Shown: positions 27,414-36,318, counted from the first letter of the stretch. The stretch: DNA of 64,000 bases from Clostridium omnivorum (GCF_026012015.1 NZ_BRXR01000001.1:2505501-2569500), one strand, 5' to 3'. Notes: generated from the sequence alone by a model not told the origin. Made by a program: numbers and translations.

Positions 27414-27434
27414 AAAAGGTCAGTTGACCTTTTT
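27412..27434 (+). terminator. Intrinsic terminator after GGDEF-EAL gene
   Basis: AAAAAAGGTC / GACCTTTTTT stem with a 4-base loop, overlapping the stop codon and followed by T-rich sequence. Confidence 0.9.
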
Positions 27435-27534
27435 TTATTTTTTTGATAACTATTGTAAAAAGAAATCGTATATAAGGTTAAGAATATATTAACTTAATTG
27501 TAAATAAATTTAAGTAATGCATATTAACTAATAA

Positions 27535-27562
27535 GTAAGAAGTAAGAAGTAAAAGGTAAGGG
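27535..27562 (+). repeat. Four GTAAGAA-like heptamers before a ribosome binding site
   Basis: Consecutive heptamers GTAAGAA, GTAAGAA, GTAAAAG and GTAAGGG; the last one is part of the ribosome binding site of the DUF4349 gene. Confidence 0.6.
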
Positions 27563-27570
27563 GGATTTAT

Positions 27571-28443
27571 ATGAAAGGTAAGGTAGTTTTAGGTATTGCA
27601 TTAATGCTTACACTAGCATTTACGGGGTGCGCAAAAAAATCTGATATGGGTGCAACTCAAAGTGCAAATAAGTCGGCAATCACAAGCGAAACGAAAATGA
27701 GCAATAGTGGAGCCACAGGTAATGGCAATGCTAATTCTGATGCTGCTAAAAGTCAGTATTCAGTTGTGGAGCAAAAGAAAATAATTCAGCATTGCAATCT
27801 ATATATTGTTGCAGATGATCTAAAGAAGCTTTCTTCAGAGCTTCATAGTAAATCTCAGCAGCTAGGAGGATATATAGAGAGTGAGGAGCTAATGGAGGAG
27901 AGAAGTTCTGCAAAAATTAGGATACCTGCAATTAAATTCGATGAGTTTATTAATTTTACAGAAAGTAGTTATGAGGTGAAAAATAAAAACATAACTACCG
28001 AAAATGTTACAGATGCTTATGTGGATAATGATGCAAGGCTTAAGAATTTAAGAGTACAGGAAGAACAGGTTTTAAATATAATGAAAAAGGCTAATACAGT
28101 AGATGAGGTATTAAAAATTCAGTCTGAACTTTATAAAATTAGAGGAGAGGCCGAAGCACTAGAAGCAAAAAAGAAGAACTGGGATAAAGAAGTTGATTAT
28201 GCTACAATAACTATAAATATTGATAAAAAGAACATTGTTGTAGACAATAAAAAGAGTATTATTGGAGGAAAGGACTTTTTTAAAGCCTCTTCAAAGGGAT
28301 TTAACAATACTTTAATTTCTTTGGTACTATTTATTCAAAAGCTTTTAATCTTTGTAATATCTAATATTATACCGATAGCAATATTAGCAGTTTTAGGTTT
28401 CTTTGGATTTAAACAATATAAAAAGTATAATAAGAGTAAATAA
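27571..28443 (+). CDS. DUF4349 lipoprotein
   Basis: Predicted lipoprotein of 290 aa. The signal peptide ends in lipobox FTGC (Cys20). A low-complexity Ser/Asn-rich spacer follows, then a DUF4349 domain (about 65-225) with the blocks LGGYIESEE, RIPAIKFDEF, VTDAYVDNDARLKNLRVQEEQ and KIQSELYKIRGEAEALE, the last predicted to be coiled coil. A C-terminal membrane helix (about 245-280) and a basic tail end the protein. Members of this family are surface proteins of unknown function. The GGGGG ribosome binding site is partly made of heptamer repeats. Confidence 0.88.
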   Translation: MKGKVVLGIALMLTLAFTGCAKKSDMGATQSANKSAITSETKMSNSGATGNGNANSDAAKSQYSVVEQKKIIQHCNLYIVADDLKKLSSELHSKSQQLGGYIESEELMEERSSAKIRIPAIKFDEFINFTESSYEVKNKNITTENVTDAYVDNDARLKNLRVQEEQVLNIMKKANTVDEVLKIQSELYKIRGEAEALEAKKKNWDKEVDYATITINIDKKNIVVDNKKSIIGGKDFFKASSKGFNNTLISLVLFIQKLLIFVISNIIPIAILAVLGFFGFKQYKKYNKSK

Positions 28444-28452
28444 GTAATAATT

Positions 28453-28482
28453 GCGCAGACTTAAAGCTGCGCTTTTTATTTT
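28453..28482 (+). terminator. Intrinsic terminator after DUF4349 gene
   Basis: GCGCAG / CTGCGC stem with an 8-base loop, followed by TTTTTATTTTATT. Confidence 0.85.
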
Positions 28483-28592
28483 ATTAAATATAGATACTTG
28501 AGCTCTAAGACCTAGTGATAGAGTGGTATAAATATAGATAAAACTGGCAAATATACAGATGAGTGTAATTGTATAGTAAAGGAGAGAACTTT

Positions 28593-29141
28593 ATGAAGGA
28601 CAATAAGGAATATTCGGATTATGAATACAATAGTAGCGGAGATATGGAAATTGGCGAAGAACTTAGTAATCTAAAAGACCAATTGAGTGATATGCAGCAG
28701 ATGCTTAGCGATCTTCAATCTGGTTCTGAGAGCCGAGGAAGTCAAGGAGGACAGAGAAGTCAAGGTGGCCAAGGTGGTCAAAAAAGTCAAAGCAGCCAGA
28801 ATTCCTTCGGAGGTTATCAACAGCAAAGTAAGCAAGGCGGGCAGAATGGTCAAAATGGACAAAATGGACAGAGCATGCAGGATGCAGCTAAGCTTTTGCA
28901 GCAAATGCAGCAATTTAGAACTCAAGCCCAAGAGCAGCAGCAGCAAGCTGAGAAACAACTTGAGCAATCTATAGAACAGGCTATTGAAATGCTATCACAA
29001 GCAAGTCATCAAATTAAATCTAACCAGGCATTAACCCAGATGAATCAGCTTATGGATAGAGCACAGATGCAGTTAAGCCAAATGGCAGAAGGCAGTGAAC
29101 AAAAGCAAAATTCTCAGAAGAAATCAAATGAAAAAAGTTAA
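28593..29141 (+). CDS. Gln/Gly/Ser-rich low-complexity protein
   Basis: Not recognised as a known family. The 182-aa product has an acidic N-terminus (about 1-45), a central low-complexity region (about 45-100) made of short repeats such as SQGGQ and QNGQNGQ, and a Gln-rich helical C-terminal half (about 100-170) with coiled-coil character (QQMQQ, EQSIEQAIEML). It has no signal peptide or membrane helix. ATG 28593 follows AAAGGAGAG and is preferred to an in-frame TTG at 28569. The codon usage and terminator support a real gene. It could be a spore or surface-associated structural protein, but nothing in the sequence proves it. Confidence 0.7.
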   Translation: MKDNKEYSDYEYNSSGDMEIGEELSNLKDQLSDMQQMLSDLQSGSESRGSQGGQRSQGGQGGQKSQSSQNSFGGYQQQSKQGGQNGQNGQNGQSMQDAAKLLQQMQQFRTQAQEQQQQAEKQLEQSIEQAIEMLSQASHQIKSNQALTQMNQLMDRAQMQLSQMAEGSEQKQNSQKKSNEKS

Positions 29142-29147
29142 ATTAAT

Positions 29148-29178
29148 AAAAAGGTAGTAACAAAACACTACCTTTTTT
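29148..29178 (+). terminator. Intrinsic terminator after low-complexity gene
   Basis: AAAAAGGTAGT / ACTACCTTTTTT with an 8-base loop. Confidence 0.9.
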
Positions 29179-29180
29179 GT

Positions 29181-29186
29181 TATAAT
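29181..29186 (+). promoter_or_regulatory. -10 element of DNA glycosylase gene
   Basis: TATAAT 34 bases before the start codon and directly behind the preceding terminator; no good -35 is visible. Confidence 0.45.
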
Positions 29187-29219
29187 ATACGAGAATTCAA
29201 GGATGCTAAAGGTGATAAA

Positions 29220-29834
29220 ATGAGAAAGCTTAAAAGAGATTTTTATGTTAGAGATAGTGTTACTGTGGCAAGGGAACTTTTAGGAAAGTATTTAGTTCAT
29301 GAAATAGATAACACAAGAATTATATCCAAATTTGTAGAAGTTGAAGCTTATATGGGACCAATGGATAAGGCTGCTCATTCCTATAATAATAGGCGTACAG
29401 AAAGAACTGAAGTTATGTTTGGGCCTGGAGGATTTGCTTATGTGTTTATTATCTATGGGATGTATAATTGTATGAATATAGTAACTGCCCACATAGGCCA
29501 GCCGCAAGCAGTACTTATCCGGGCGGTTGAACCAATAGAGCAATGTGAAATTATGTCACAATTTAGATATAAAAAACCTTTTAGTGAACTTAATAAAACA
29601 GCCGTTAAAGGTCTTACCAATGGCCCTGGCAAGCTATGTGATGCAATGGGCATTACAAGAGCACATAATGGACTGGATCTTTGCGGAAATGAACTTTATA
29701 TTCTAGAGGACGAAAAGCCAGAAAGGATTGAAATAGTTACTTCTAAAAGGATAAATATAGATTATGCTGAAGAGGCAATAGATTATCCATGGAGATTTTA
29801 TATTAAAGACAATAAATATGTGTCGAAAAAATAA
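29220..29834 (+). CDS. 3-methyladenine DNA glycosylase (AAG/MPG family)
   Basis: Base-excision repair enzyme of 204 aa that removes alkylated purines. The family signatures are complete: RDSVTVARELLGKYL at the N-terminus, VEVEAYMG (contains the catalytic Glu), SYNNRRTERTEVMFGPGG, YVFIIYGMYNCMNIV (base-flipping Tyr region) and GPGKLCDAMGIT. Length is normal for bacterial AAG proteins. AAGGTGATAAA precedes the ATG. Monocistronic. Confidence 0.95.
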   Translation: MRKLKRDFYVRDSVTVARELLGKYLVHEIDNTRIISKFVEVEAYMGPMDKAAHSYNNRRTERTEVMFGPGGFAYVFIIYGMYNCMNIVTAHIGQPQAVLIRAVEPIEQCEIMSQFRYKKPFSELNKTAVKGLTNGPGKLCDAMGITRAHNGLDLCGNELYILEDEKPERIEIVTSKRINIDYAEEAIDYPWRFYIKDNKYVSKK

Positions 29835-29847
29835 CGTGGAAAACTAA

Positions 29848-29901
29848 ATTGTCATACCTGGAGTCAATTTATTGACAAAATTTTCATTGTGTGTGACAAT
29901 T
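29848..29901. repeat. Inverted repeat around the promoter of the AI-2E gene
   Basis: AATTGTCA and TGACAATT arms about 38 bases apart flank a further GTCAAT/ATTGAC pair; the right arm overlaps the putative -10. It may be an operator for a repressor that bridges two sites. Confidence 0.35.
29872..29900 (+). promoter_or_regulatory. Sigma-A-like promoter of AI-2E family gene
   Basis: TTGACA, a 17-base spacer, then GACAAT; 75 bases upstream of the start codon. Confidence 0.5.
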
Positions 29902-29975
29902 AATATGTATTTAGTTTAATGTTTTTTATTTGTAAATGTGTAAGTTTGTCAATATATAAGGAGGGCGGTTAGAGT

Positions 29976-30989
29976 ATGGGATTTATTAAGGAAGTGCTCG
30001 ATAAGGAAATAACTAAAAAGATACTTGTATTAGTAGCTTTAGGCATAATACTATATGCAACAAAAGGATTGATTAATTTATTCCTTCTAACCTTCTTATT
30101 TACATATATTATGTATAGTTTTAATAAATTTATCATTTCAAAGACAGAAAAGTATTTTCACATTAACAATGTAGTTTTAACTATAATAATGTATCTAATC
30201 TTTGGTGTGCTTATAACCTTCTTTATATATAAATATATACCTGTGGTAATAAATCAAACTATAGTTATAATAAATCAAATTTCAACCTTTGATTTGAATA
30301 CAAATTTGCCTATTCAGCAATATTTAATGCCTATATTTGATCAAGTTGATGTTTCTGGATATACAAAAAATGCTGTGAACTATCTTTTTCAGCTAGCAGC
30401 TAATATAGGAAAGGGTAGTATAAGTGTATTCATGGCTTTTATGCTTAGCCTATTTTTTATGCTAGAGAAGGATAAAATTGCAGAGTTCTCAAGGAGATTT
30501 AGAAAAAGCAGAATTGCAGGCTTCTATTATTATCTAGAAGGCTTTGGTAAAAGCTTCGTAAATTCCTTTGGAAAGGTACTTCAAGCACAAATTTTAATAG
30601 CGTTGACTAATACCGTACTTTCTATCATAGCTCTTTCCATTATGCACTTTAGACAGCTTTTAGGGCTCGGACTGATGGTTTTTATTTTAAGTTTGATACC
30701 AGTTGCTGGGGTTATAATTTCCCTTATACCACTCTGCATAATTGCTTTTAACATGGGAGGAATACCTAAAGTAGTATATGTTGTTATAATGGTTGTTGTA
30801 TTACATGGACTTGAAAGCTATGTATTGAATCCTAAATTTATGGCTGATAAAACAGAGCTGCCCGTATTTTTAATTTTCCTTATATTGATAATTTCTGAGT
30901 ACTTAATGGGAACCTGGGGGTTATTAATAGGAATACCAATGTTTATTTTCATACTAGATTTACTAAATGTAAAAGTAGCTGATAAGTGA
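29976..30989 (+). CDS. AI-2E family (YdbI/TqsA/PerM-like) membrane protein
   Basis: Polytopic membrane protein of 337 aa of the AI-2E transporter family (also PF01594), with paired N-terminal helices, a central soluble loop and about five C-terminal helices. Conserved pieces include QAQILIALTNTVLSII, the block LIPVAGVIISLIPL, HGLESYVLNPKFM and GTWGLLIGIPMF. Family members export autoinducer-2 or act as Na+/H+ antiporters; the substrate here is unknown. AAGGAGGGCGG precedes the ATG. Confidence 0.9.
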   Translation: MGFIKEVLDKEITKKILVLVALGIILYATKGLINLFLLTFLFTYIMYSFNKFIISKTEKYFHINNVVLTIIMYLIFGVLITFFIYKYIPVVINQTIVIINQISTFDLNTNLPIQQYLMPIFDQVDVSGYTKNAVNYLFQLAANIGKGSISVFMAFMLSLFFMLEKDKIAEFSRRFRKSRIAGFYYYLEGFGKSFVNSFGKVLQAQILIALTNTVLSIIALSIMHFRQLLGLGLMVFILSLIPVAGVIISLIPLCIIAFNMGGIPKVVYVVIMVVVLHGLESYVLNPKFMADKTELPVFLIFLILIISEYLMGTWGLLIGIPMFIFILDLLNVKVADK

Positions 30990-31026
30990 TGATGAAATAA
31001 TTGAATTATAAATTTTTGTTATAGCT

Positions 31027-31061
31027 AAAGGTGTTCAAAATAATTTGAACACCTTTATTTT
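31027..31061. terminator. Terminator between AI-2E gene and ispF
   Basis: Perfect 13-bp stem AAAGGTGTTCAAA / TTTGAACACCTTT with a 4-base loop and T-rich tail on the plus strand; probably used from both sides. Confidence 0.9.
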
Positions 31062-31072
31062 ATTAATATTTA

Positions 31073-31540
31073 CTATTTTAAAAGGCATATACTTTGTGAA
31101 GATATTCCTTCGCCCCTGCCTGTAAAACCAAGACCTTCTTCAGTAGTGGCTTTTACATTAATCCTATCTTCTTCAACATTTAAAGCCTCTGCTATGTTTT
31201 TAATCATGTTACTAATGTGAGGAGCCATTTTTGGCTTTTGAGCTATTATAGTAGAGTCAATGTTCTCTATTTCATAGCCTTTTTCCTTTATAAGCTTTCC
31301 TACCTCTTTTAGAAGCAAAATGCTAGAAATTCCTTTAAATCTTTCATCAGTATCTGGGAAGTGTTTGCCTATATCTCCAAGAGCTGCTGCACCTAAAATG
31401 CTATCCATAATTGCGTGCAATAGAACATCTGCGTCAGAGTGTCCAAGTAGTCCTTTTTCATAAGAAATTTCCACACCGCCAATAATAAGTTTTCTTCCTT
31501 CAACTAGTTTATGTACATCATATCCCATGCCTATTCTCAT
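31073..31540 (-). CDS. ispF: 2-C-methyl-D-erythritol 2,4-cyclodiphosphate synthase
   Basis: Enzyme of the non-mevalonate (MEP) isoprenoid pathway, 155 aa. Metal-binding DVH near residues 8-10 and the block [17 protein letters not shown] with His42-type ligand are present, as is [18 protein letters not shown] and the C-terminal [15 protein letters not shown]. Length is standard. AAGGAGGAAAAAATT precedes ATG 31540. It stands alone, not fused or adjacent to ispD in this window. Confidence 0.97.
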   Translation of the reverse strand: MRIGMGYDVHKLVEGRKLIIGGVEISYEKGLLGHSDADVLLHAIMDSILGAAALGDIGKHFPDTDERFKGISSILLLKEVGKLIKEKGYEIENIDSTIIAQKPKMAPHISNMIKNIAEALNVEEDRINVKATTEEGLGFTGRGEGISSQSICLLK

Positions 31541-31754
31541 ATAATTTTTTCCTCCTTATCCCTGGTCACGCTGGGTAAAATATTTAGATAATTTTAACAT
31601 AAAATAAAAATTAAATAAATACAAGGAATGGAAAATTAAAGGCCTTAGAAGGATTTTACATTTGATTATAGAAGTATTATGTAGATATGAGCATTATTAC
31701 CGATACTGGTAGGTATATCTGTATTAAATGTTTATAAAGGAGGCAGATTGCCTT

Positions 31755-33839
31755 ATGAATATTAAATTCAAAGCTTTTATTGATGATGAACAAGTTATTG
31801 AAGTATTCAGTATAGGGGGACTATTACTTTTAATATTATTGTTATATTTTATGAGTCTTAAAAACTTTAATTTATTTTGTAATGCATCAGAGCTTATAAA
31901 TATTACTTGTGGAGTTAGTATTTATGCAGTGTCAAAAAATACCTATAAGTTTTCCAAAAGCGGTTATTTTTTGTTCTTAGGAATTAGTTTTCTTTTCATT
32001 AGTTCTTTCAATTTGTTTCATATAAGTTATTATGGAGTTTCCATGGGTGGAAATTTTAGAGTTAGCAACCTATTAGAACAAAAAGATACAGTAAGCTCAT
32101 TTTTACAGGCTGCTGCAGTGATATATTCATTTAGGTATGTTAAAAAACCTTTGAATCCTATGACTACTTTTTTGGCCTATTTATTAATGGCAATATTAAT
32201 ATTTTTTGGTGTCTTTTATTTTAATGCAGTTCCAACATGTTATGGAAGCTATGGACCTACCATATTTAAGAAGGTGGTGGAGGCAATTAACATTGTACTT
32301 TTAGCTTCCTCAGGGATCTTTTTAAAATTTAATAAAAGAGAATTTAATAGAGAAACTATGCTATTTTTAATTTTGAGTATTATAAGCATGGTTATATCTC
32401 AGGCTTTTTTAATATCTAGTATTAAAAAACCAGGATTTATGTATACTATAGGACATTTAATGAAAGTAGTATCAATTATGTTAATTTATAAGGCAGTAAT
32501 ACAAAGCAACCTAACTAATCCGTATAAGTCCATGTTTTCCAAGCTTAAAGAGGCTAAGGAAAAGCTTGAATATAAGACAAATGAGCTAGTAGAGATTAAT
32601 GAAAAACTAAACAAAGAGAATGAAGAATTTAAAATAATGCAGCAGGATCTAAAGGAAAGTAAAAAAAATTATCTTCAGCTCATTGACTTTCTACCTTATG
32701 CTATAATTACTCATCGAAATGGAAAGATATTATTCTTAAATAATGCGGCATTAACTATGTTTAAGGCTAATGATTATAAGGATATGATAGGCAGAGAAAT
32801 ACTTGATTTTGTACATTCTGAAGAAAGAAAAGTATCAAAAACCAGAATTACAAAGACTTATAATGGTATGGATACTGAGCTTTTAGAGAGAAGAATGATT
32901 GATATTAATGGTGAGGTTTTATATGTAGAAACAAAAGCTGTTCCATATGTGCATAAAGGTCTTCCAGCTGCTTTAGTTGTTATTGGTGATGTTTCTGAGC
33001 GTAGGAGGGCTGAAGAAAAGGATAAAATGCTGAAAGAAGCAATTGAATACGATAGGATAAAAACAGAGTTCTTCGCTAATATATCTCATGAACTTAGGAC
33101 ACCTTTAAATGTTATTTTTGGAGCAGTACAGCTCGTGGAATTATATGCTGAAAATGATGCAATGGTGGACAATATAGATAAAGTTAAGGGATATATAACA
33201 AATATGAAGCAGAATTCTTATAGAATGCTCAGGTTAATAAACAATCTAATAGATATGACTAAAATAGATTCAGGGTATCTAAAAATAAATAAGCAAAACC
33301 ATAATATTATAAGTATTATAGAGGATATTACACTGTCTGTAGCTCAGTACATTGAAAGTAAGGGGTTAAATATTATTTTTGATACAGATGTGGAAGAAAA
33401 GATTGTAGCTTGTGATGCAGATGTAATTGAAAGAGTTATGCTAAATTTATTATCCAATGCTATTAAATTCACTAGTGAGGGTGGACAGATTTTTGTGAAT
33501 ATAGAAGATAGGGGAGGTTATATTGATATATTTGTTAAGGACACTGGAATAGGAATAACTGAGGATAAACTAGCTATTATTTTTGAGAGATTTAGACAAG
33601 TAGATAAATCGCTGGCAAGAAATAATGAAGGCAGTGGTATTGGATTAAGTCTTGTAAAATCATTAGTAGAAATACATGGTGGCCAGATTAATGTCTCAAG
33701 TGAATATGGCAAAGGTACGGAATTTGTTATAAGCTTGCCTGCATATAATTTAGCAGAGGATGAAGTGGCAGCAGATTATGATTTGCCTCAAGGAAATGTT
33801 GAAAGAATAAATATTGAGTTCTCGGATATTTATTCATAA
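31755..33839 (+). CDS. Membrane sensor histidine kinase (MASE3-PAS-HisKA-HATPase)
   Basis: Sensor kinase of 694 aa. An N-terminal MASE3-type region with about seven to eight membrane helices (about 20-255) is followed by a coiled coil (265-310), a PAS domain (about 310-420), a HisKA domain with the phosphoacceptor in FFANISHELRTPLN, and a HATPase domain with NLLSNAIKFT (N box), DTGIGI (G1) and GSGIGLSLV (G2). ATG 31755 follows AAAGGAGG by 12 bases and is preferred to the ATG at 31728. No response regulator lies next to it. Instead, an ABC exporter begins 15 bases after its stop codon, so all three genes are probably one transcript. Confidence 0.93.
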   Translation: MNIKFKAFIDDEQVIEVFSIGGLLLLILLLYFMSLKNFNLFCNASELINITCGVSIYAVSKNTYKFSKSGYFLFLGISFLFISSFNLFHISYYGVSMGGNFRVSNLLEQKDTVSSFLQAAAVIYSFRYVKKPLNPMTTFLAYLLMAILIFFGVFYFNAVPTCYGSYGPTIFKKVVEAINIVLLASSGIFLKFNKREFNRETMLFLILSIISMVISQAFLISSIKKPGFMYTIGHLMKVVSIMLIYKAVIQSNLTNPYKSMFSKLKEAKEKLEYKTNELVEINEKLNKENEEFKIMQQDLKESKKNYLQLIDFLPYAIITHRNGKILFLNNAALTMFKANDYKDMIGREILDFVHSEERKVSKTRITKTYNGMDTELLERRMIDINGEVLYVETKAVPYVHKGLPAALVVIGDVSERRRAEEKDKMLKEAIEYDRIKTEFFANISHELRTPLNVIFGAVQLVELYAENDAMVDNIDKVKGYITNMKQNSYRMLRLINNLIDMTKIDSGYLKINKQNHNIISIIEDITLSVAQYIESKGLNIIFDTDVEEKIVACDADVIERVMLNLLSNAIKFTSEGGQIFVNIEDRGGYIDIFVKDTGIGITEDKLAIIFERFRQVDKSLARNNEGSGIGLSLVKSLVEIHGGQINVSSEYGKGTEFVISLPAYNLAEDEVAADYDLPQGNVERINIEFSDIYS

Positions 33840-33853
33840 TAGGAGGGAAAAAC

Positions 33854-34588
33854 TTGATTGAAATAATGAATTTAAGTAAGAACTTTAAAAACATAAAAGC
33901 TGTGGACAATATAAGCTTTAAGGTTAATAATGGTGAAATTGTAGGCCTGCTTGGAGAAAATGGTGCGGGAAAAACTACAACTCTTAGGATGCTTGCTACA
34001 ATGTTGAAGCCTACTGATGGTACAGCAGTACTAAACGGTCACGATATAATTAAAGATCAAGCAAAGGTAAGAGGAGAAGTAGGAATACTATTTGGAGGAG
34101 AAGTTGGGCTATACGATAGGCTTACAGCTAGAGAAAATATAAAGTATTTTGCTCAGCTTAATGGCATGTCCTTGGAACAAACAAATAACAGCATTAGCTA
34201 TTTAGTTAAAATGCTTAATATGGAAGAATACATAGATAGAAGAGTTGGAAAGTTTTCTAGAGGCATGAAGCAGAAGGTAGCTATTGCTAGGTCTATTGTG
34301 CATGAGCCGTCAATTATGCTATTTGATGAGCCTACTATTGGACTGGATGTAACTGCTGCTAAAATTGTGCAGGATTTTATTTTAAACTGCAAGAGTCAAA
34401 ATAAGGCTATAGTTTTTTCAAGCCATACCATGCAAGAGGTAGAAAAGCTCTGTGACAGGATTGTTATAATTAATAAAGGAAAGATAATAGAAGAAGGTAC
34501 AATAGAACAGCTTAAGGGTAAATATAACAATAATGACATGGAAGAAATTTTTATGAAGCTGGTAGGGGGTGAAAGTGTTGTCAAGTAA
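33854..34588 (+). CDS. natA: ABC transporter ATP-binding protein, NatA-like
   Basis: ATPase subunit of 244 aa for an ABC-2-type exporter. Walker A is GENGAGKT, the signature is FSRGMKQKVAIARS and Walker B is IMLFDEPTIGLD, followed by the H-loop SSHTMQEVEKLCD. It resembles NatA of sodium or drug exporters. The start is TTG 33854, six bases behind AGGAGGG. It overlaps the permease gene that follows, so the two are translationally coupled, and both are probably co-transcribed with the upstream histidine kinase. Confidence 0.92.
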   Translation: MIEIMNLSKNFKNIKAVDNISFKVNNGEIVGLLGENGAGKTTTLRMLATMLKPTDGTAVLNGHDIIKDQAKVRGEVGILFGGEVGLYDRLTARENIKYFAQLNGMSLEQTNNSISYLVKMLNMEEYIDRRVGKFSRGMKQKVAIARSIVHEPSIMLFDEPTIGLDVTAAKIVQDFILNCKSQNKAIVFSSHTMQEVEKLCDRIVIINKGKIIEEGTIEQLKGKYNNNDMEEIFMKLVGGESVVK

Positions 34589-35768
34589 TATAGTATTATT
34601 AGTATTAAAAAAAGAACTTAAAGATATGTTTAGAGATAAGAAGACGTTAATTGTAGGAATTTTAATACCTCTTATTATATTTCCAATAATGTTTGGAGTA
34701 ATGGGAAAAGTAATGGATAAGAGTACAAAACAAGTAGAGGAGAGTGTAAAGGTAGCTATAACAGATGCTGACAATAGCTCTTTAGGCGAGTTTATAAAAA
34801 GTCAGAAGAATATTAAGCTTATTAAATCTGATAATTTTGATAAGGACATAAAGGATGGAAAGATACAAGTAGCTATAGAAATACCTAATGGATTTCAGGA
34901 GAATATAGGAAAAGAAGCGCTATCAACTATAAAGTTGACCTATGACAATGTTAGTCAGCAGTCTTCAATGGCATTAAGCATAGTAAAATCATATGTAGAT
35001 GCCTATTCTAATGGTGTGGTGGCTAAGAGATTAGAGCAGAGGAATATTGATCCTATGCTTCTAAAGCCAATAGAGATAAAAGAAGTTACTTCTGTAAAAG
35101 AGGAAAGCTCTATTAGTACCTTTATGCTTTCACTTATGCTTCCATTACTTCTTGTGCTCTATAGTGCATTAGGACCCATAGCTTCAGCAACGGATCTTGG
35201 AGCAGGTGAAAAGGAAAGAGGTACCTTGGAACCTTTATTAACCACACAGGCTGGGAGAATGTCCATACTTTGGGGTAAGCTTCTTGCTATTACTGTTATG
35301 GGCTTTTTAACTGTAGCTGCTTCGCTTATGGGATTATTTTTATCCATGCAGCAAAAGGATGGTATGTTTAAGGGGGTAAGCACTGCAGGGTTAAATTTAG
35401 GTGTTTCTTCACTACTATTAATGGGTATTGTATCAGTACTAACTACAATGGCTTTTGCAGCTTTATCCTTAGCTATAAGCATATATGCTAGATCTTTTAA
35501 AGAGGCACAAACCTATATGACTCCTTTAACTATAATTGTAATGATTCCAGCCTATGCTGCATATATGGTTGATCCTAAAAATATTGGAGGACTATATTTT
35601 CATATACCTGTGACTAACGTAACTTGTTTAATAAAGGAACTGCTGGTGGGGGTTTATAACTATAATCATATCTTTATAACCTTTGGCTGGATTGCTTTAT
35701 ATATATTGATTTCCATACTATTTGCAAGATTTATGTTTAGCAGAGAATCAGTAATTTTTAGAACATAA
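34575..35768 (+). CDS. natB: ABC-2 permease, NatB-like
   Basis: Membrane subunit of about 397 aa paired with the preceding ATPase. One N-terminal helix (about 20-40) is followed by a large extracytoplasmic domain (about 50-175) and five or six C-terminal helices, the arrangement of NatB/ABC-2 exporters. The block LGAGEKERGTLEPLLTTQA is typical of the family. The start is uncertain: AGGGGG at 34564-34569 favours GTG 34575 or TTG 34578. Exported substrate unknown (Na+, peptide or drug are family precedents). Confidence 0.88.
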   Translation: MLSSNIVLLVLKKELKDMFRDKKTLIVGILIPLIIFPIMFGVMGKVMDKSTKQVEESVKVAITDADNSSLGEFIKSQKNIKLIKSDNFDKDIKDGKIQVAIEIPNGFQENIGKEALSTIKLTYDNVSQQSSMALSIVKSYVDAYSNGVVAKRLEQRNIDPMLLKPIEIKEVTSVKEESSISTFMLSLMLPLLLVLYSALGPIASATDLGAGEKERGTLEPLLTTQAGRMSILWGKLLAITVMGFLTVAASLMGLFLSMQQKDGMFKGVSTAGLNLGVSSLLLMGIVSVLTTMAFAALSLAISIYARSFKEAQTYMTPLTIIVMIPAYAAYMVDPKNIGGLYFHIPVTNVTCLIKELLVGVYNYNHIFITFGWIALYILISILFARFMFSRESVIFRT

Positions 35769-35808
35769 TAATAAAAATAAATACAATTAACATATCAATA
35801 CTAAATAT

Positions 35809-35857
35809 AAATTAAGCTCTCAATAAGTATATATAATACTATTTGAGAGCTTAATTT
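35809..35857. terminator. Terminator after NatB gene
   Basis: AAATTAAGCTCTCA / TGAGAGCTTAATTT stem with a nested AGTAT/ATACT, placed between convergent genes. Confidence 0.85.
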
Positions 35858-35895
35858 ATTAAATAATATTTATGCATTTATTCTACGTACTCCTA

Positions 35896-36060
35896 TCATA
35901 TAGTTTTATGTGCTTTAGTAAGTACTTTTTTTGAAGCTTGTTTTGATGAATTATAAATAGGACTTTTGAAGAAAGAAATTATAGATGAGAAAAGCCCTTG
36001 AGATGGCCCTTTTCTTCTTTTTTTAGCTGAAAAATCTACCCATATAACATTATCTTTCAT
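35896..36060 (-). CDS. Small basic protein, 54 aa, unknown
   Basis: A short gene not matching any family I know. The product starts MKDNVIWVDFSAKKRRKG, continues with a moderately hydrophobic segment around GLFSSIISFFKSP, and ends in a Lys-rich tail (SKQASKKVLTKAHKTI). It is clearly basic (about 11 Lys/Arg). A near-perfect CGGGAGGCGATATT ribosome binding site stands 7 bases before ATG 36060, and the frame is closed cleanly by TGA, both supporting a real gene. The middle segment could be an amphipathic helix at the membrane. It is convergent with the NatAB operon and separated from it by a terminator. Confidence 0.7.
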   Translation of the reverse strand: MKDNVIWVDFSAKKRRKGPSQGLFSSIISFFKSPIYNSSKQASKKVLTKAHKTI

Positions 36061-36257
36061 AATATCGCCTCCCGATTAAAATACCCAAAGACAGTATATA
36101 GTAATATTTAGTAATTTATCTTCTTAACATAATAATATCACAATTTTGTAAAAATGTTAAGAATATTCCGAATTAAGAAGGAAATAACTGTATATTATTT
36201 TAATACAGCTATCTTCAATTTTTAACATATTGTTACAAAGTTAATCATATAGTACAA

Positions 36258-36287
36258 TTACAAAAATTAGTATATTTATGGTATAAT
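36258..36287 (+). promoter_or_regulatory. Promoter of sortase gene
   Basis: TTACAA, 18 bases, then TATAAT with an upstream TG (extended -10), about 30 bases before the start codon. Confidence 0.45.
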
Positions 36288-36318
36288 AAATATCAGGGTA
36301 AAACTAGGGGGGATATAT

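Noticed and set aside
28687-28974. Alternative plus- and minus-strand frames in the Gln/Gly-rich gene
   Set aside because: Low-complexity coding DNA gives open frames in several phases; only the 28593 frame has AAAGGAGAG and a following terminator.
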